Positions 55,089 through 64,000 of a stretch of 64,000 nt of DNA are shown in pieces. The stretch spans positions 85,001 through 149,000 of the forward strand of contig JAUJYZ010001001.1 of NCBI GenBank assembly GCA_033675265.1. Reading direction: 5' to 3'. The notes under the pieces were generated by a model, which was not told where the DNA came from, made no database searches, and was given only the letters and a program-made list of their open reading frames with translations. The translations under genes were made by a program, and so were the position numbers. This DNA comes from Actinostola sp. cb2023 (lineage: Eukaryota > Cnidaria > Anthozoa > Actiniaria > Actinostolidae). Numbering within the stretch: the first letter of the stretch is position 1; each line of letters starts with the position of its first letter.

Positions 55089-56106
55089 CTTGTTTGGAAC
55101 ATAGGAACAGATTCTGGCAGAATTCGAACACTGTAATATTTTGTTCCAATGTTCGGTTCGAATATTGCCGCTTGACCGTTGGTAAACACTGTGATTGGTT
55201 CATTTCCAATGTCTCGGCACGTACGACGACATATCGATTGCAGCGACATTGTTTTGATTTAGGCTTCGGGAGACGCCGCCCTGTGATTCATCAGTGACAA
55301 TTTGACATTTTAAAAAGTATTTACAGCTTTTTTTTCTTAGCATTTTGTATAACGTTAGTTATTTTAAACCAAAGCTGAGACAAACACACCTAAATAAACT
55401 CATAAATACCGAATGACGTCGGCTTGTTAACCGAGCTAAATCCGAATACTACACGGATCGCTGACTCCTCAAACCTCAACCGGATGTCAATCGTCAGTGA
55501 GCTGCTTCTACCCGTGGAGCGGCTTGGAGCGGCTTTGGAATTTCCTGTCAGGGTTTGAAATGACGATATCGAGTTCGATCTCTTCAAAATGTAGTTGAAG
55601 ACCTCTCTCATAACCCGGTAGTAAAGAAGTACTCATGGATCTTAGATGAAGGTGAGTCAGTTTCCAAAGTTATTGTTTACAGATATTCTACATAGATGAA
55701 GGTCACGATTAATATCATAGTTTGTGTTCTTGAGAACTGGTTAATTCATGGTGTCACAATAAAGCTAGGCTCTCGTCTAAATAATCCACTTTCCCTTCCT
55801 CAATTGAAGTGTTTTTAATATGACCTTCAAACATTAGCCTCCAAAGATTAGCTTTCATTACCTCTTGTCAACTTTTACTTTGGAGCCTGAAGCCGGCCAT
55901 TGAAGGTGTTTACCATACCCGCGAACCGCGTAATAACACAAGAGTGTGAAAATCTCTTAGTCTTCGGAGTTTATAGGTATTGTCCTTTATGCTTTAATAA
56001 CCATTCATTACCATTGTTGTTATTATTATTATTATAGGTATTTTTGTTTCAACGTCTTCAATTTTCTTCCCCGTAGAAAAACGTCGACGAGAATCTTGAA
56101 ATCAAC
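55089..56106. promoter_or_regulatory. Divergent upstream region of the ARHGAP11-like and RasGRP-like genes
   Basis: About 1 kb between ATG 55088 (minus) and ATG 56107 (plus), locally CG-richer (55200-55560). GATGAAG/GTGAGTCAG at about 55651 is a good donor and could end a 5'-UTR exon of the RasGRP-like gene. A five-codon upstream frame (ATG at 55634) would precede it. A minus-strand open frame (55390-55611) is not supported. Confidence 0.4.
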
Positions 56107-58739
56107 ATGTCGAATGTTGTGGATTACATCGTTGAAGAAGATGAATCTGGTCGGCAAGTGCGCGCTGCAACTCTGGAAAAATTAGTCCAGTTTTGTGTCG
56201 ATGAATTCGGTATGTATTGAAAAACAAATTACACTCTTTCTGTACCTTTTCTTTATATGTTAAGATTTGATTGAATTGAAAAACAGAAGGATTAACTCAC
56301 AGTTTGGCGACATGACTGATTTTCCCCGCGAAAAATCACTAGATTATTACCATTTTGTCTCTACAAAATCCATCAACTGCCTTTTTATTTCTTTTATATT
56401 CTAATTTCCATGGCAAATAGCATATTAAAGTCATGTTTTTAGCAGTAATAGTAGTGTGGCTACTATGGACGTCCGTGTTTCAGCTTTTGATTTATACAAT
56501 TTACATTTTTGCAATGTTTACATTGCCATGTCTCATTTTCAGCACTCTAGACTAAACGCTAACCATGCGTGGCCTCGGACATTAAACGATAAATTGAAAA
56601 TCTATTAAATCTCAATCATATCGACCTTTGATTTATCGACAGATGAAAATGGCCCGATTACTGTAGAACCCGTGTTATCCAAGGCCTTGTTTACTGCTCA
56701 TCAATGGTTTGTGGAATCAGAAAAACTGTTGGAAGCCTTTCTCAATGCGTATCCTTTTCACATCATGTAATCTACTCTTGGACCTTTTCATCGCTTTGAC
56801 CTTCGAAAAAAATATCCCGTCTTCGTCACAGATTACTGAGATACAATCCCTGACCTTACTGAAGTGGGGTGGTTCTCTGCGATTTAGTTAATTATAACTC
56901 TTTGTGCCTGCATATGGCTTCAGTGGTATTTGATATTGTTCACTTTCCTGTTGAGGTCGAAAGAAAGGAAAAGAACGACAGAACACGTTTAATTCTAGAT
57001 CGTTACTTTGGCATTAGTATTGCATGCCTAACCTCGATCGCGTCCCCCAAGCACGTATGAAAGTAAACTATAGAATTCCTGGTGGATGTAAAAGTGAAAA
57101 TATCAATTTTTATTTTCCCAGTCCTTTCAAATTTCATTTTCTATTTTTACCCAGACATTTATCTTCATTTAAGTTAAAAATCATGTAGTTGGACAATTTT
57201 ATCTGATATATATATCCTTGACAAGTACGATATTAGTTATGTGAAATGCAAAGAAAAAGATGCCAACACCAGTGCAGAAGCTGAAGGTTCCAGAAGATTT
57301 GCTATTTGTCAGGCAGTCAAGTAAGAATTATAATTACTCTGGATTTAATTCCTGGTACTTAATTCGTTTTCTTAAATTTCATTCCCATTGAGGGAAAAAA
57401 ATGCTGTCATAAAAATAAATGAGCCCTAAAATTAAAGAAAACATGACAAAATCACTAATGCATGAGCTGGCTTTAAATACATAAATGTACTCTTGTATGA
57501 TAATTTTTATTTTTTATTTTTGAATGCTTTGTGCACTGCAGGTGTACAATATAATTTGCTTTTGTTAATCGCACAATTAACATTACTAATCAATTCAGAC
57601 AATACATTGATTCTGTAACTGCAATATTTTGTTTGGGAGTGGATGTGGTTAATACTGCAGCAAATATCAATTTTATTTGTATTCAGTAATTTCTAAAATG
57701 AACCACAGGAATTTTAAACCCACCTCAAGATTGTGTCTTTGGTTGAACTGATTAATATCAACTGACTGATGTCTAGTTGGCCCTGTCTTGTTCCATTTGT
57801 ACAGTTTGTTTATGTATTGTCTTTTTATTGTATCTAGCTACTGGATGACACATAAAGAGATTGATTTTAGAAGAAATGAAAAACTTATTGATGTTCACAG
57901 ACAGTTAGAGTCAATCATTGATGCTGAAGGAGATCAACCTTTGAAAGATATCATTGATTACTCAAACATGTAAGCATTATGTATCATTTTCAATGAATCA
58001 TAATACTGGCTCTTACAATATCTAGCAGTGTATTGAACCAGCTCCTGTAACTGAAAACAATCTCTATTTCTATTTTATAGTGGTTTTCATGATCTTCAAC
58101 AGCGTGCAATCAGTCTAAACATAAAACATGGTCGTTCATCATTTGAACGTAAGGTCTCTCTTGCATTTCCTGACCAGTCACCAGCTGAAATTGCAGAACA
58201 ACTTACTTATCTGGACTTTAAAATTCTCAGAAGAATACCTGTATGTACATGCAGTTGCCTTTGTTGATACTGTAAATAATACCCCATGAGTTTTGAGTTG
58301 TTTAGACACCTTTGTAGTTGTTTCTAAAAAGATACATTTGCTGAGCTTTAACCTTAATCCAGTAATCGTATGCTCGCATCTTTTTTTTACATGCGAAATA
58401 GGTATTATGTTGGGCTCCCTGTGCATAGAAATGTATATGCATTATTATATATGTTGGGGTCCCTGTGTGCATCCTGCACGATGCACCTGCAGCAATGTAG
58501 TATATTACACAACTTGTTTCACTACTATACTTGTGCAGGCACGTCCTGCAGGACACACACAGGGATCCCAACATATATAATAATGCACATACATTTCTAC
58601 ACACAGGGAGCCCAACATAATACGTATTTCGCACCCGCGTGCTCTACCACAGGAAACCCATCAAAAAACAAATGCACACATTTGATTACCAATATCTTTT
58701 TTTATTTATAAATAGCCTCAGAAGCAATGGTTGGGCTGC

Positions 58740-58777
<38 letters not shown>

Positions 58778-61700
58778 TGCAAAATCTCTTGATCCACCTC
58801 TGATTCTCTGGATTGAGGCTATTAATAATTAAGGCTGAGCATATGAGTGTTTTGTCAAGAAGTATATATGTACATGTATAAAGGTCAATATTTGACATCC
58901 ATGCCCCTTCACCCTAAAGTGTTCTTCCAGGGAGTGGACGGTGCACACTTTTACCCACTCCCTCCATCAGTGCTCCGTCGTATGGGTATTTAAAGCTGCA
59001 CTGAGCTACATGTACGTGAATTAGAGGGAAGTCGAAACAAGGATGTGAGGTCATGAAGTATCAAACTGGGCACCTCTCGCTTACTTTGTATACTACAGCT
59101 CAGTTTCATCCAGTTTCAAGAAAAAAACTGTGATTCTAAATTTTGTTATTCCCTTGTCTGTATTTTATAGTTTTCAGAATGGAGGAGTTATGCATGTACT
59201 TCTAAATTGGGACAAACCCCATATCTGGAAAGATATGTTTCTATGCTCAATGGGTTGTCTAAATGGATTCAAGCTATGGTTCTAAACCATAAATCACCTG
59301 AAGAAAGAGCAAAATGTATCGAAAAGTTTCAAAAAGTTGCCAAGGTATTGAAGAATGTGATATTATTTTTAATTAATACAATTATTTAATCCTTAAAAGG
59401 GTGTACTTGTAATAATCTGCAGTAGATCCTTTTCATGCTGCTGAGATCCTAGTTGAAGTAATTTCTATTCATTTCACCACAGCATCTCAAGGAACTGCAG
59501 AATTATAATGGGCTCTTGGCTGTGTCAGGAGGACTGACAAATTCAGTCCTTTCACGATTGCATTTAACAAGGGAAAATATCTCTCAAAATTGTAGGGAGG
59601 TATGGTATTCAGTGTACATGTATTTAAACTACTATTTTACCCGGGGTGGGGAAAAGCTATATAAATTGGTACATGTATGTGTTGCAGTTTTGTAGCTAAA
59701 TATTAGGTCTGGGATAGGGTATGGAAAATCATAGTTTTAAAATGTAGGTCTCTGGGATAGGGTCTTGGATAGGGAGTCCATGCATCATACCCGAAAGTTT
59801 CCTGAGGATCCCCCCCTTAACACAGACAGTTACTTTACAACATATGTGTGTATTTATCTATAAAGTGCTTTTCCTAAAGGTGAATGGTGCTTGTGCCTTA
59901 TGCATAATAATAATAATAAAATATTTTCTATTCTTCTTCACAGTACATGACACTCCTAACTGAGTTTCTGTCATCAGAAAGTAACTACTCTACATACAGA
60001 AAGAGATTGTCTTGTTGTAATGGATTTTATGTACCTGTCTTGTAAGTATCCATTACTTTATCAAGAAGCAGATCATTTTCTTTGCATGTGCTGTAGAATT
60101 CATCCACAGGGGCATAGGCAGGGGGAGTTCACAGGGTGCCTGTGACCTCCCCCCCCCCCCCCCCCCCCCCTGGCTCTGGGTCTACTCTTTAAATTTATCT
60201 GTTTGAGGAGGGGAGGGGAGCGGAGATTTGGTGGTGAACAATACCCCCCCCCCCCCCCCCCCCCCCCCCCAATAGAAAATCCTGGCTACACCCCTGGGGT
60301 AGCCCGGCATTGAATCTTGTTAATAATGCATGGTTTTCTTTGTCTTTCTTTTCATGGAAACTCTTTCTTGTGAAACAAATACAGAGGTAAGTCTGACCAA
60401 TAATTTGTCGCACATCAAGAATGTCATTAAACCAACAAACACTCTTTTCATCTATCCTGGGAGGGGTTGTTCAATGCATTTACTGTCAACAATGGAGTAA
60501 CCACAATTAAATAATTATTTTATTAGTGAATGTAATCATAGCCACAAACTATGGGTATTGTGATCGAAGTACAAGGGCATTTTCCATTTGAACAGACAGA
60601 TTGGGGTTTCATGGTCTGCTGACTGAAACAGAGAACCACCTACCACGGTCTGTTCCGGCAGTCAAATGGAAAGTGCCCTACTATTAGTGTGATTAGATAA
60701 ATCAGTAACATGAGTCTTACAAATATGCGAGGCAGCGAGGCATGCGAGGCACTCTGCGAGGCATGCGAGGCATGCGAGGCATAAGTGCGAGCCATGCAAA
60801 AATACGAACAAATGAAATTATACTTATGAACCTCCACCTTCCATTCGTGAGGGAGCTGTGAAGAACGAAGAGATCAGCAACGATATGGTCGCTACGTAGC
60901 GGGAACACAAGAAAATCATTACAAAATTAACCTGGATTTTCAGTTGAAAGCAACGACTACGAAGCTTACCCAAAAACTGAGACTGCATGGTGTAGAAAAG
61001 TGCAGATAAATTGTTGTATTCTTTGAGTACTAGGCTAAAGAGACGGGCCGAAGTTACAAGACATATTCATACACAGTCATACATTTGTCATACATGAAGT
61101 TTTATAAAATCAACATCCTGTGGGACACAAATCAAGCTCAAATTGTGCTAAGTTAGTAAATTATTATTATCAAAACATCGAATTCAAGAATTTAAAGCAG
61201 TAATTTGGAATGATGTGATTCATTTGTTTACTCGGGTCGACTCGACGGATATGCCGATCGATTCACAAGTTCTTTGCCGGAAGTGGTTTTAGCTCACATT
61301 ATTCTGCAATTACAGTGTGGACACTCGAACCGTGAACACTTCAAGTTTTTTTCGAGCTTTTTTTTTTCGAACTTTCTATTGCCTCATAGCCTTTTAAATG
61401 GAACATTGAGTTTACATTGTAAATACACTTAGTGATCAAAATAAACATTTTTCTGATCAATTTGCTCAATGGATAATTTATAAATATGTGTTAGAAAAAA
61501 CCTAAGTGTTCACGGTTCGAGTGTCCACACTGTAAGCAAAAAAAGTACTTTGTGATATTCAGTCCTCACAGAGTTTTTATTTGGCAAACGGCGAACGTAA
61601 GTACCATAGATAATTGAAGGATATCCTGTTCTCGTATACGAAATTATGAACAAGAGAATTACCACAGGATTAAAGCAGATTGTTTTTCTGAATGAGAGTC

Positions 61701-64000
61701 AATGTACGCACTGCCCGATAACTCGTGGATTTTAGGACGTGGTAGATGTATCAGTATTTCACCATTGATCGCAAATTTGCATAAACCATTGAAATGCTAG
61801 CCTGCTAGCGGCTCTCCAGTGGGGAAGGGAGGGGGAAGTTCAGCTTCAGTTTAGAGGAAAAAAATATAAGAATCACTATGAATCTCACGATAATGACTGT
61901 GAAATTGCACATTATTCGGTAGTCTAAAAAAATATTTTTGAATTAATTTTTACGCCTTCGAATTATTTCGTCTCTGATGTTGCCTATGGCCCGTTGAACA
62001 AGGCACAGATAAGTAATGAGTAGACATGCATTCACTTTTAAAAACATTGTCTTTTCAATAATAGAGTTATATCCTCGACCCTTGACATGGTACAAAAGAA
62101 AACAATAATAATAAATAATATGGTACTTATATTATTATGCCTCGCATGCCTCGCTGTGTGCCTCGCATGGCTCGCATGCCTCGCATGCCTCGCTGGTTCG
62201 CACTTTGTAAGGACCCATAACATTATTAGCATTCACATCTGGAATTTAGAAAGATAATTTTATTGTGTTTTTCTGATAGGTATCCAACTCAAAGATCTTA
62301 TTGCTACACATACAGCATTACCAGATATCTTAAATGGCAACCTTATTAATGTACACAAACTTGTGACATTGTCTGGTATTTTGTCCAAGTTCTTTGTGGT
62401 GCATAAACTGTCACCTCCTGTTTCCCCTAATGTGGAACTACTTAACATGCTAAGGGTGAGAAATACACATTTACATTCAGGGGCGCGTAGCGTGCTTTTT
62501 TTGCAATGTACGCACATAGGAACGAGCGCCGAAGGCGTGAGCTTCTAGGGGGGTTAGGGGGCATGCCCCCCCTGAAAATTTAGAAATCTAGAGCCTTCGA
62601 AATACCATTTTCTTCGTTTTCCAGCGGACTTTCTCGCTACATAAATACATAGTAAAATGCATTTATCACTCAGTTTTATGGGGGGATTTATGTAAAGGTT
62701 ATATAAAGGATTCAGAAAAGGATTTATGTAAAGGTTGTGTAAATGATTTATGTATAGGTTGTGTAAAGGATTTATGTAAAGGTTATGTAAAGGATTTATG
62801 TAAACGGGTTATATATACCGCTACCGATATAATAACCCGAGGCAAAGCCAGTTTTTTGGTATTTATTTTGTTTGAGACTGTACTAACTACAATCATCATT
62901 ATACATGCCTACAATGACTGACTGAAAGGGGACATTTATTGGGGAGACAATCTGACGAGCGGCGAAGGCGCGAGCTCGTAGGGGGTATGCTCTCCGAAAA
63001 AATTTGAGGTATAGGGTCTCCAAAATAGCATTTTCCTGCCTTCTGTGAGTAGTTTCCAGCAAGTAATCTGCCCTCAGCTGTTAAGATGTTGTCTTAGATT
63101 TCATTTTATTTTAAATATTTTAATGTTTTTTATAATATATATATTTTAAGGATTTTAAATTGTACGCACGTGCGTACGTGCGTATATGCACGCTACGCCC
63201 CTGACATTGATAACATGTTCATGATTTGACATGGTACATTGTATATCAAACTGTACAGTACGTCATTCTAGTGACATTGGGTGCAAACACGCGGTCTTCT
63301 ACGTGCTAGGACTTCCCCTGTGTACATCAAATCGAGGGAGTGCATCATCAACCCACTAGAAGACGGGGTGAAGGGGCGTTGTCTATCAAATGTATAATTT
63401 CTATTTCCAATCTACAGGTTTCACTACAGCCAAGGTTATCGGAAGATCAGTTGTATGAGCTGTCCCTTGCAAGAGAGCCACGTAACCTGCAAAGTGTATC
63501 ATCATCAAGCTCATTAGTAAGTTATTCACTGTAACGGTACTGTGTTGACTCTTGGCAAATGTTTCTAACTGTAATTGCGTTCACGTTGTAGTTAGAATCC
63601 ATGCCCAGAGACAAAACTCCAAATGCCATTGAGTTCGCTGACTGGGCTTCAGGGACGCACAGTGCTCCTGACTTTCGAGTACTGGAAAAACATGTTGCAG
63701 CTATGGTCGAGGTGTGTTGCATTGTTGCTTGAGTTTGGTTTTCCCGTTACATAAGAACCGCATCGTTATCGTCCTTTCCTTTCCCTCCGATGGGAAACGC
63801 AGGACGCCTATATAAATGCGTCAGTATTGGTAGGAAATACGCATAGTACATACACACTGGCTTATAGCGTCATTCGTGGGAGTACAAATCTTTCATTGTT
63901 TTTGAAGACCATAAATAAAAGTTCTATCATCTTTCTTTCAGGCTGTCTTCAGAGTATACGATATAGACAAAGATGGATACATAAGCAACAAAGAGTTCGA
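56107..64000 (+). CDS. RASGRP: RasGRP-like Ras guanine-nucleotide exchange factor (3' end outside window)
   Basis: RasGRPs load Ras/Rap with GTP in response to calcium and diacylglycerol. Exons: 56107-56209, 56643-56748, 57237-57320, 57838-57969, 58081-58240, 59171-59344, 59483-59599, 59944-60041, 60385-60386 (2 nt), 62280-62455, 63418-63516, 63592-63711 and 63942 to the window end; all phases agree. Domains so far: REM (about 1-140, with LVQFCVDEF, LSKALFTAHQWF, VKYWMTHKEIDF-type blocks), RasGEF (about 160-385: KVSLAFPDQSPAEIAEQLTY, HLKELQNYNGLLAVSGGL, LGIQLKDLIATHTALPD), the family signature LYELSLAREPRN, and an EF-hand starting DIDKDGYISNKEF. The rest of the EF-hands and the C1 domain expected for this family lie beyond the window. 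The second intron has U12-type signals. Order and signatures fit RasGRP1-4 rather than SOS or RapGEF proteins; the paralogue is not assigned. Confidence 0.92.
56749..57236 (+). other. Candidate U12-type (minor spliceosome) intron in the RasGRP-like gene
   Basis: The donor reads GC/GTATCCTTTT, the minor-class 5' consensus. TATCCTTGAC lies at 57213-57222, giving the minor-class branch word TCCTTGAC with its A about 15 nt before the AG (GATATTAG/TTATG). There is no long pyrimidine tract. Phase 2 joins correctly (GC + T = Ala). Confidence 0.75.
58392..58633. mobile_element. Foldback MITE in a RasGRP intron
   Basis: TGCGAAATAGGTATTATGTT + GGGCTCCCTGTG mirrors CACAGGGAGCCC + AACATAATACGTATTTCGCA. 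A second inverted pair lies inside (TATATATGTTGGG(G/A)TCCCTGTGTG). A poly-C run (about 58746-58777) lies downstream. Confidence 0.75.
58746..58777. repeat. Poly-C run
   Basis: About 30 consecutive C within a RasGRP intron. Further runs of C occur at about 60150-60170 and 60245-60270. Their lengths are likely unreliable in any assembly. Confidence 0.9.
59640..59815. repeat. Dispersed GGGATAGGGT repeat, relative of the AP2S1 intron repeat
   Basis: GGTCTGGGATAGGGTATGGA + AAATCA and CTGGGATAGGGTCTTGGATA are the reverse complement of the CCCTATCCCAGACC / TTTTCCATACCCTA words at 41945-42562. A single non-tandem copy, opposite orientation. Confidence 0.65.
60109..60297. mobile_element. hAT-like MITE containing two poly-C runs
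   Basis: CAGGGGCATAGGCAGG at the left and CCTGGCTACACCCCTGGGG at the right are imperfect inverted ends of the same CAGGGGCATAGCCAG type seen at 18004-18507. The interior has C runs and a purine-rich GAGGAGGGGAGGGG part. It is in the intron before the 2-nt microexon. Confidence 0.5.
60385..60386 (+). other. Candidate 2-nt microexon (AG) of the RasGRP-like gene
   Basis: Exon 59944-60041 ends GTCTT/GTAAGT in phase 2, and exon 62280-62455 starts atag/GTATCCAACTC. Direct joining shifts frame and soon meets a stop. Adding two bases restores TTA GGT ATC CAA CTC = LGIQL, the expected family sequence. Between them, ACAAATACAG/AG/GTAAGTCT gives exactly two bases framed by an acceptor and a near-perfect donor. 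Confidence 0.6.
60716..62211. mobile_element. 1.5-kb element with GCGAGGCAT-array inverted ends
   Basis: CTTACAAATATGCGAGGCAG + CGAGGCATGCGAGG is mirrored by the right end (…CTCGCATGCCTCGCTGGTTC + GCACTTTGTAAG). Both ends are small arrays of GCGAGGCAT. Just inside the left end, GAGCTGTGAAGAACGAAGAG (60851-60870) recurs at 45561-45580. A separate MITE sits inside (61313-61532). No transposase frame. Confidence 0.6.
61313..61532. mobile_element. TA-flanked MITE nested in the 1.5-kb element
   Basis: CAGTGTGGACACTCGAACCG + TGAACACTT mirrors AAGTGTTCA + CGGTTCGAGTGTCCACACTG, with TA outside both ends (61311-61312 and 61533-61534). Perfect 29-bp ends; AT-rich interior. Confidence 0.85.
62478..63203. 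mobile_element. hAT-like element (726 bp) with ACATT flanks
   Basis: CAGGGGCGCGTAGCGTGC at the left mirrors GCACGCTACGCCCCTG at the right. ACATT flanks both ends (62473-62477 and 63204-63208). Inside is a short array of GGATTTATGTAAAGGTTAT-type units (about 62685-62800) and two copies of a GAGCG(C/G)CGAAGGCG(T/C)GAGCT motif (62523 and 62958). No transposase. Confidence 0.75.

Overview
The window is nuclear DNA from an animal. Genes are split by many short GT-AG introns, intergenic and intronic DNA is AT-rich and full of foldback elements, and the gene set is metazoan: AP-2 sigma, an ARHGAP11-type RhoGAP, a RasGRP-type Ras exchange factor and an axonemal thioredoxin/NDK protein. Short introns, dense miniature inverted-repeat elements and frequent TACATGTA-type motifs suggest a marine invertebrate, perhaps a demosponge. 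The sequence alone does not prove the species. All exon models below were built by hand from reading frame, splice signals and remembered family structure.

Layout. 1-3004 (minus strand): first visible exon of a guanylate kinase (P-loop), and upstream of it a two-exon 77-aa membrane-type protein. A 234-bp head-to-head promoter separates that gene from a plus-strand three-exon, 149-aa protein with a mitochondrial-type leader and one membrane segment (3239-12667). Its second intron is a 7.8-kb minisatellite whose unit repeats the intron's own donor and branch-site region. 13370-32268 (minus strand): a large NME8/TXNDC3-like gene of about 25 exons and about 1162 aa. It has a thioredoxin domain (WCGPC), three NDK domains, two F5/8-type-C (discoidin) domains and an acidic low-complexity tail. 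Its introns hold a 2.3-kb purine-rich minisatellite, about 4 kb of nested inverted repeats and several MITEs. 34.1-36 kb is transposon wreckage, including a 5'-truncated LINE inside a foldback. 36.8-40.1 kb holds weakly supported minus-strand exons. 41183-48211 (plus) is a complete AP2S1 gene (5 exons, 142 aa) whose first intron is a stack of nested transposons inside a minisatellite. 50368-55088 (minus) is an ARHGAP11-like RhoGAP (10 exons, 609 aa). 56107-64000 (plus) is a RasGRP-like gene cut off by the window end inside its EF-hand exon. It has a candidate U12-type intron and a candidate 2-nt microexon.

The genes do not form a pathway. They are ordinary neighbours: nucleotide kinase, cilium/axoneme-type protein, clathrin adaptor, cell-division RhoGAP and Ras activator. 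The unusual content is in (i) the TRX-NDK3-discoidin2 fusion, (ii) the self-duplicated intron array, (iii) the 2-nt microexon and U12-type intron in the RasGRP gene, and (iv) many small transposon families with readable target-site duplications.
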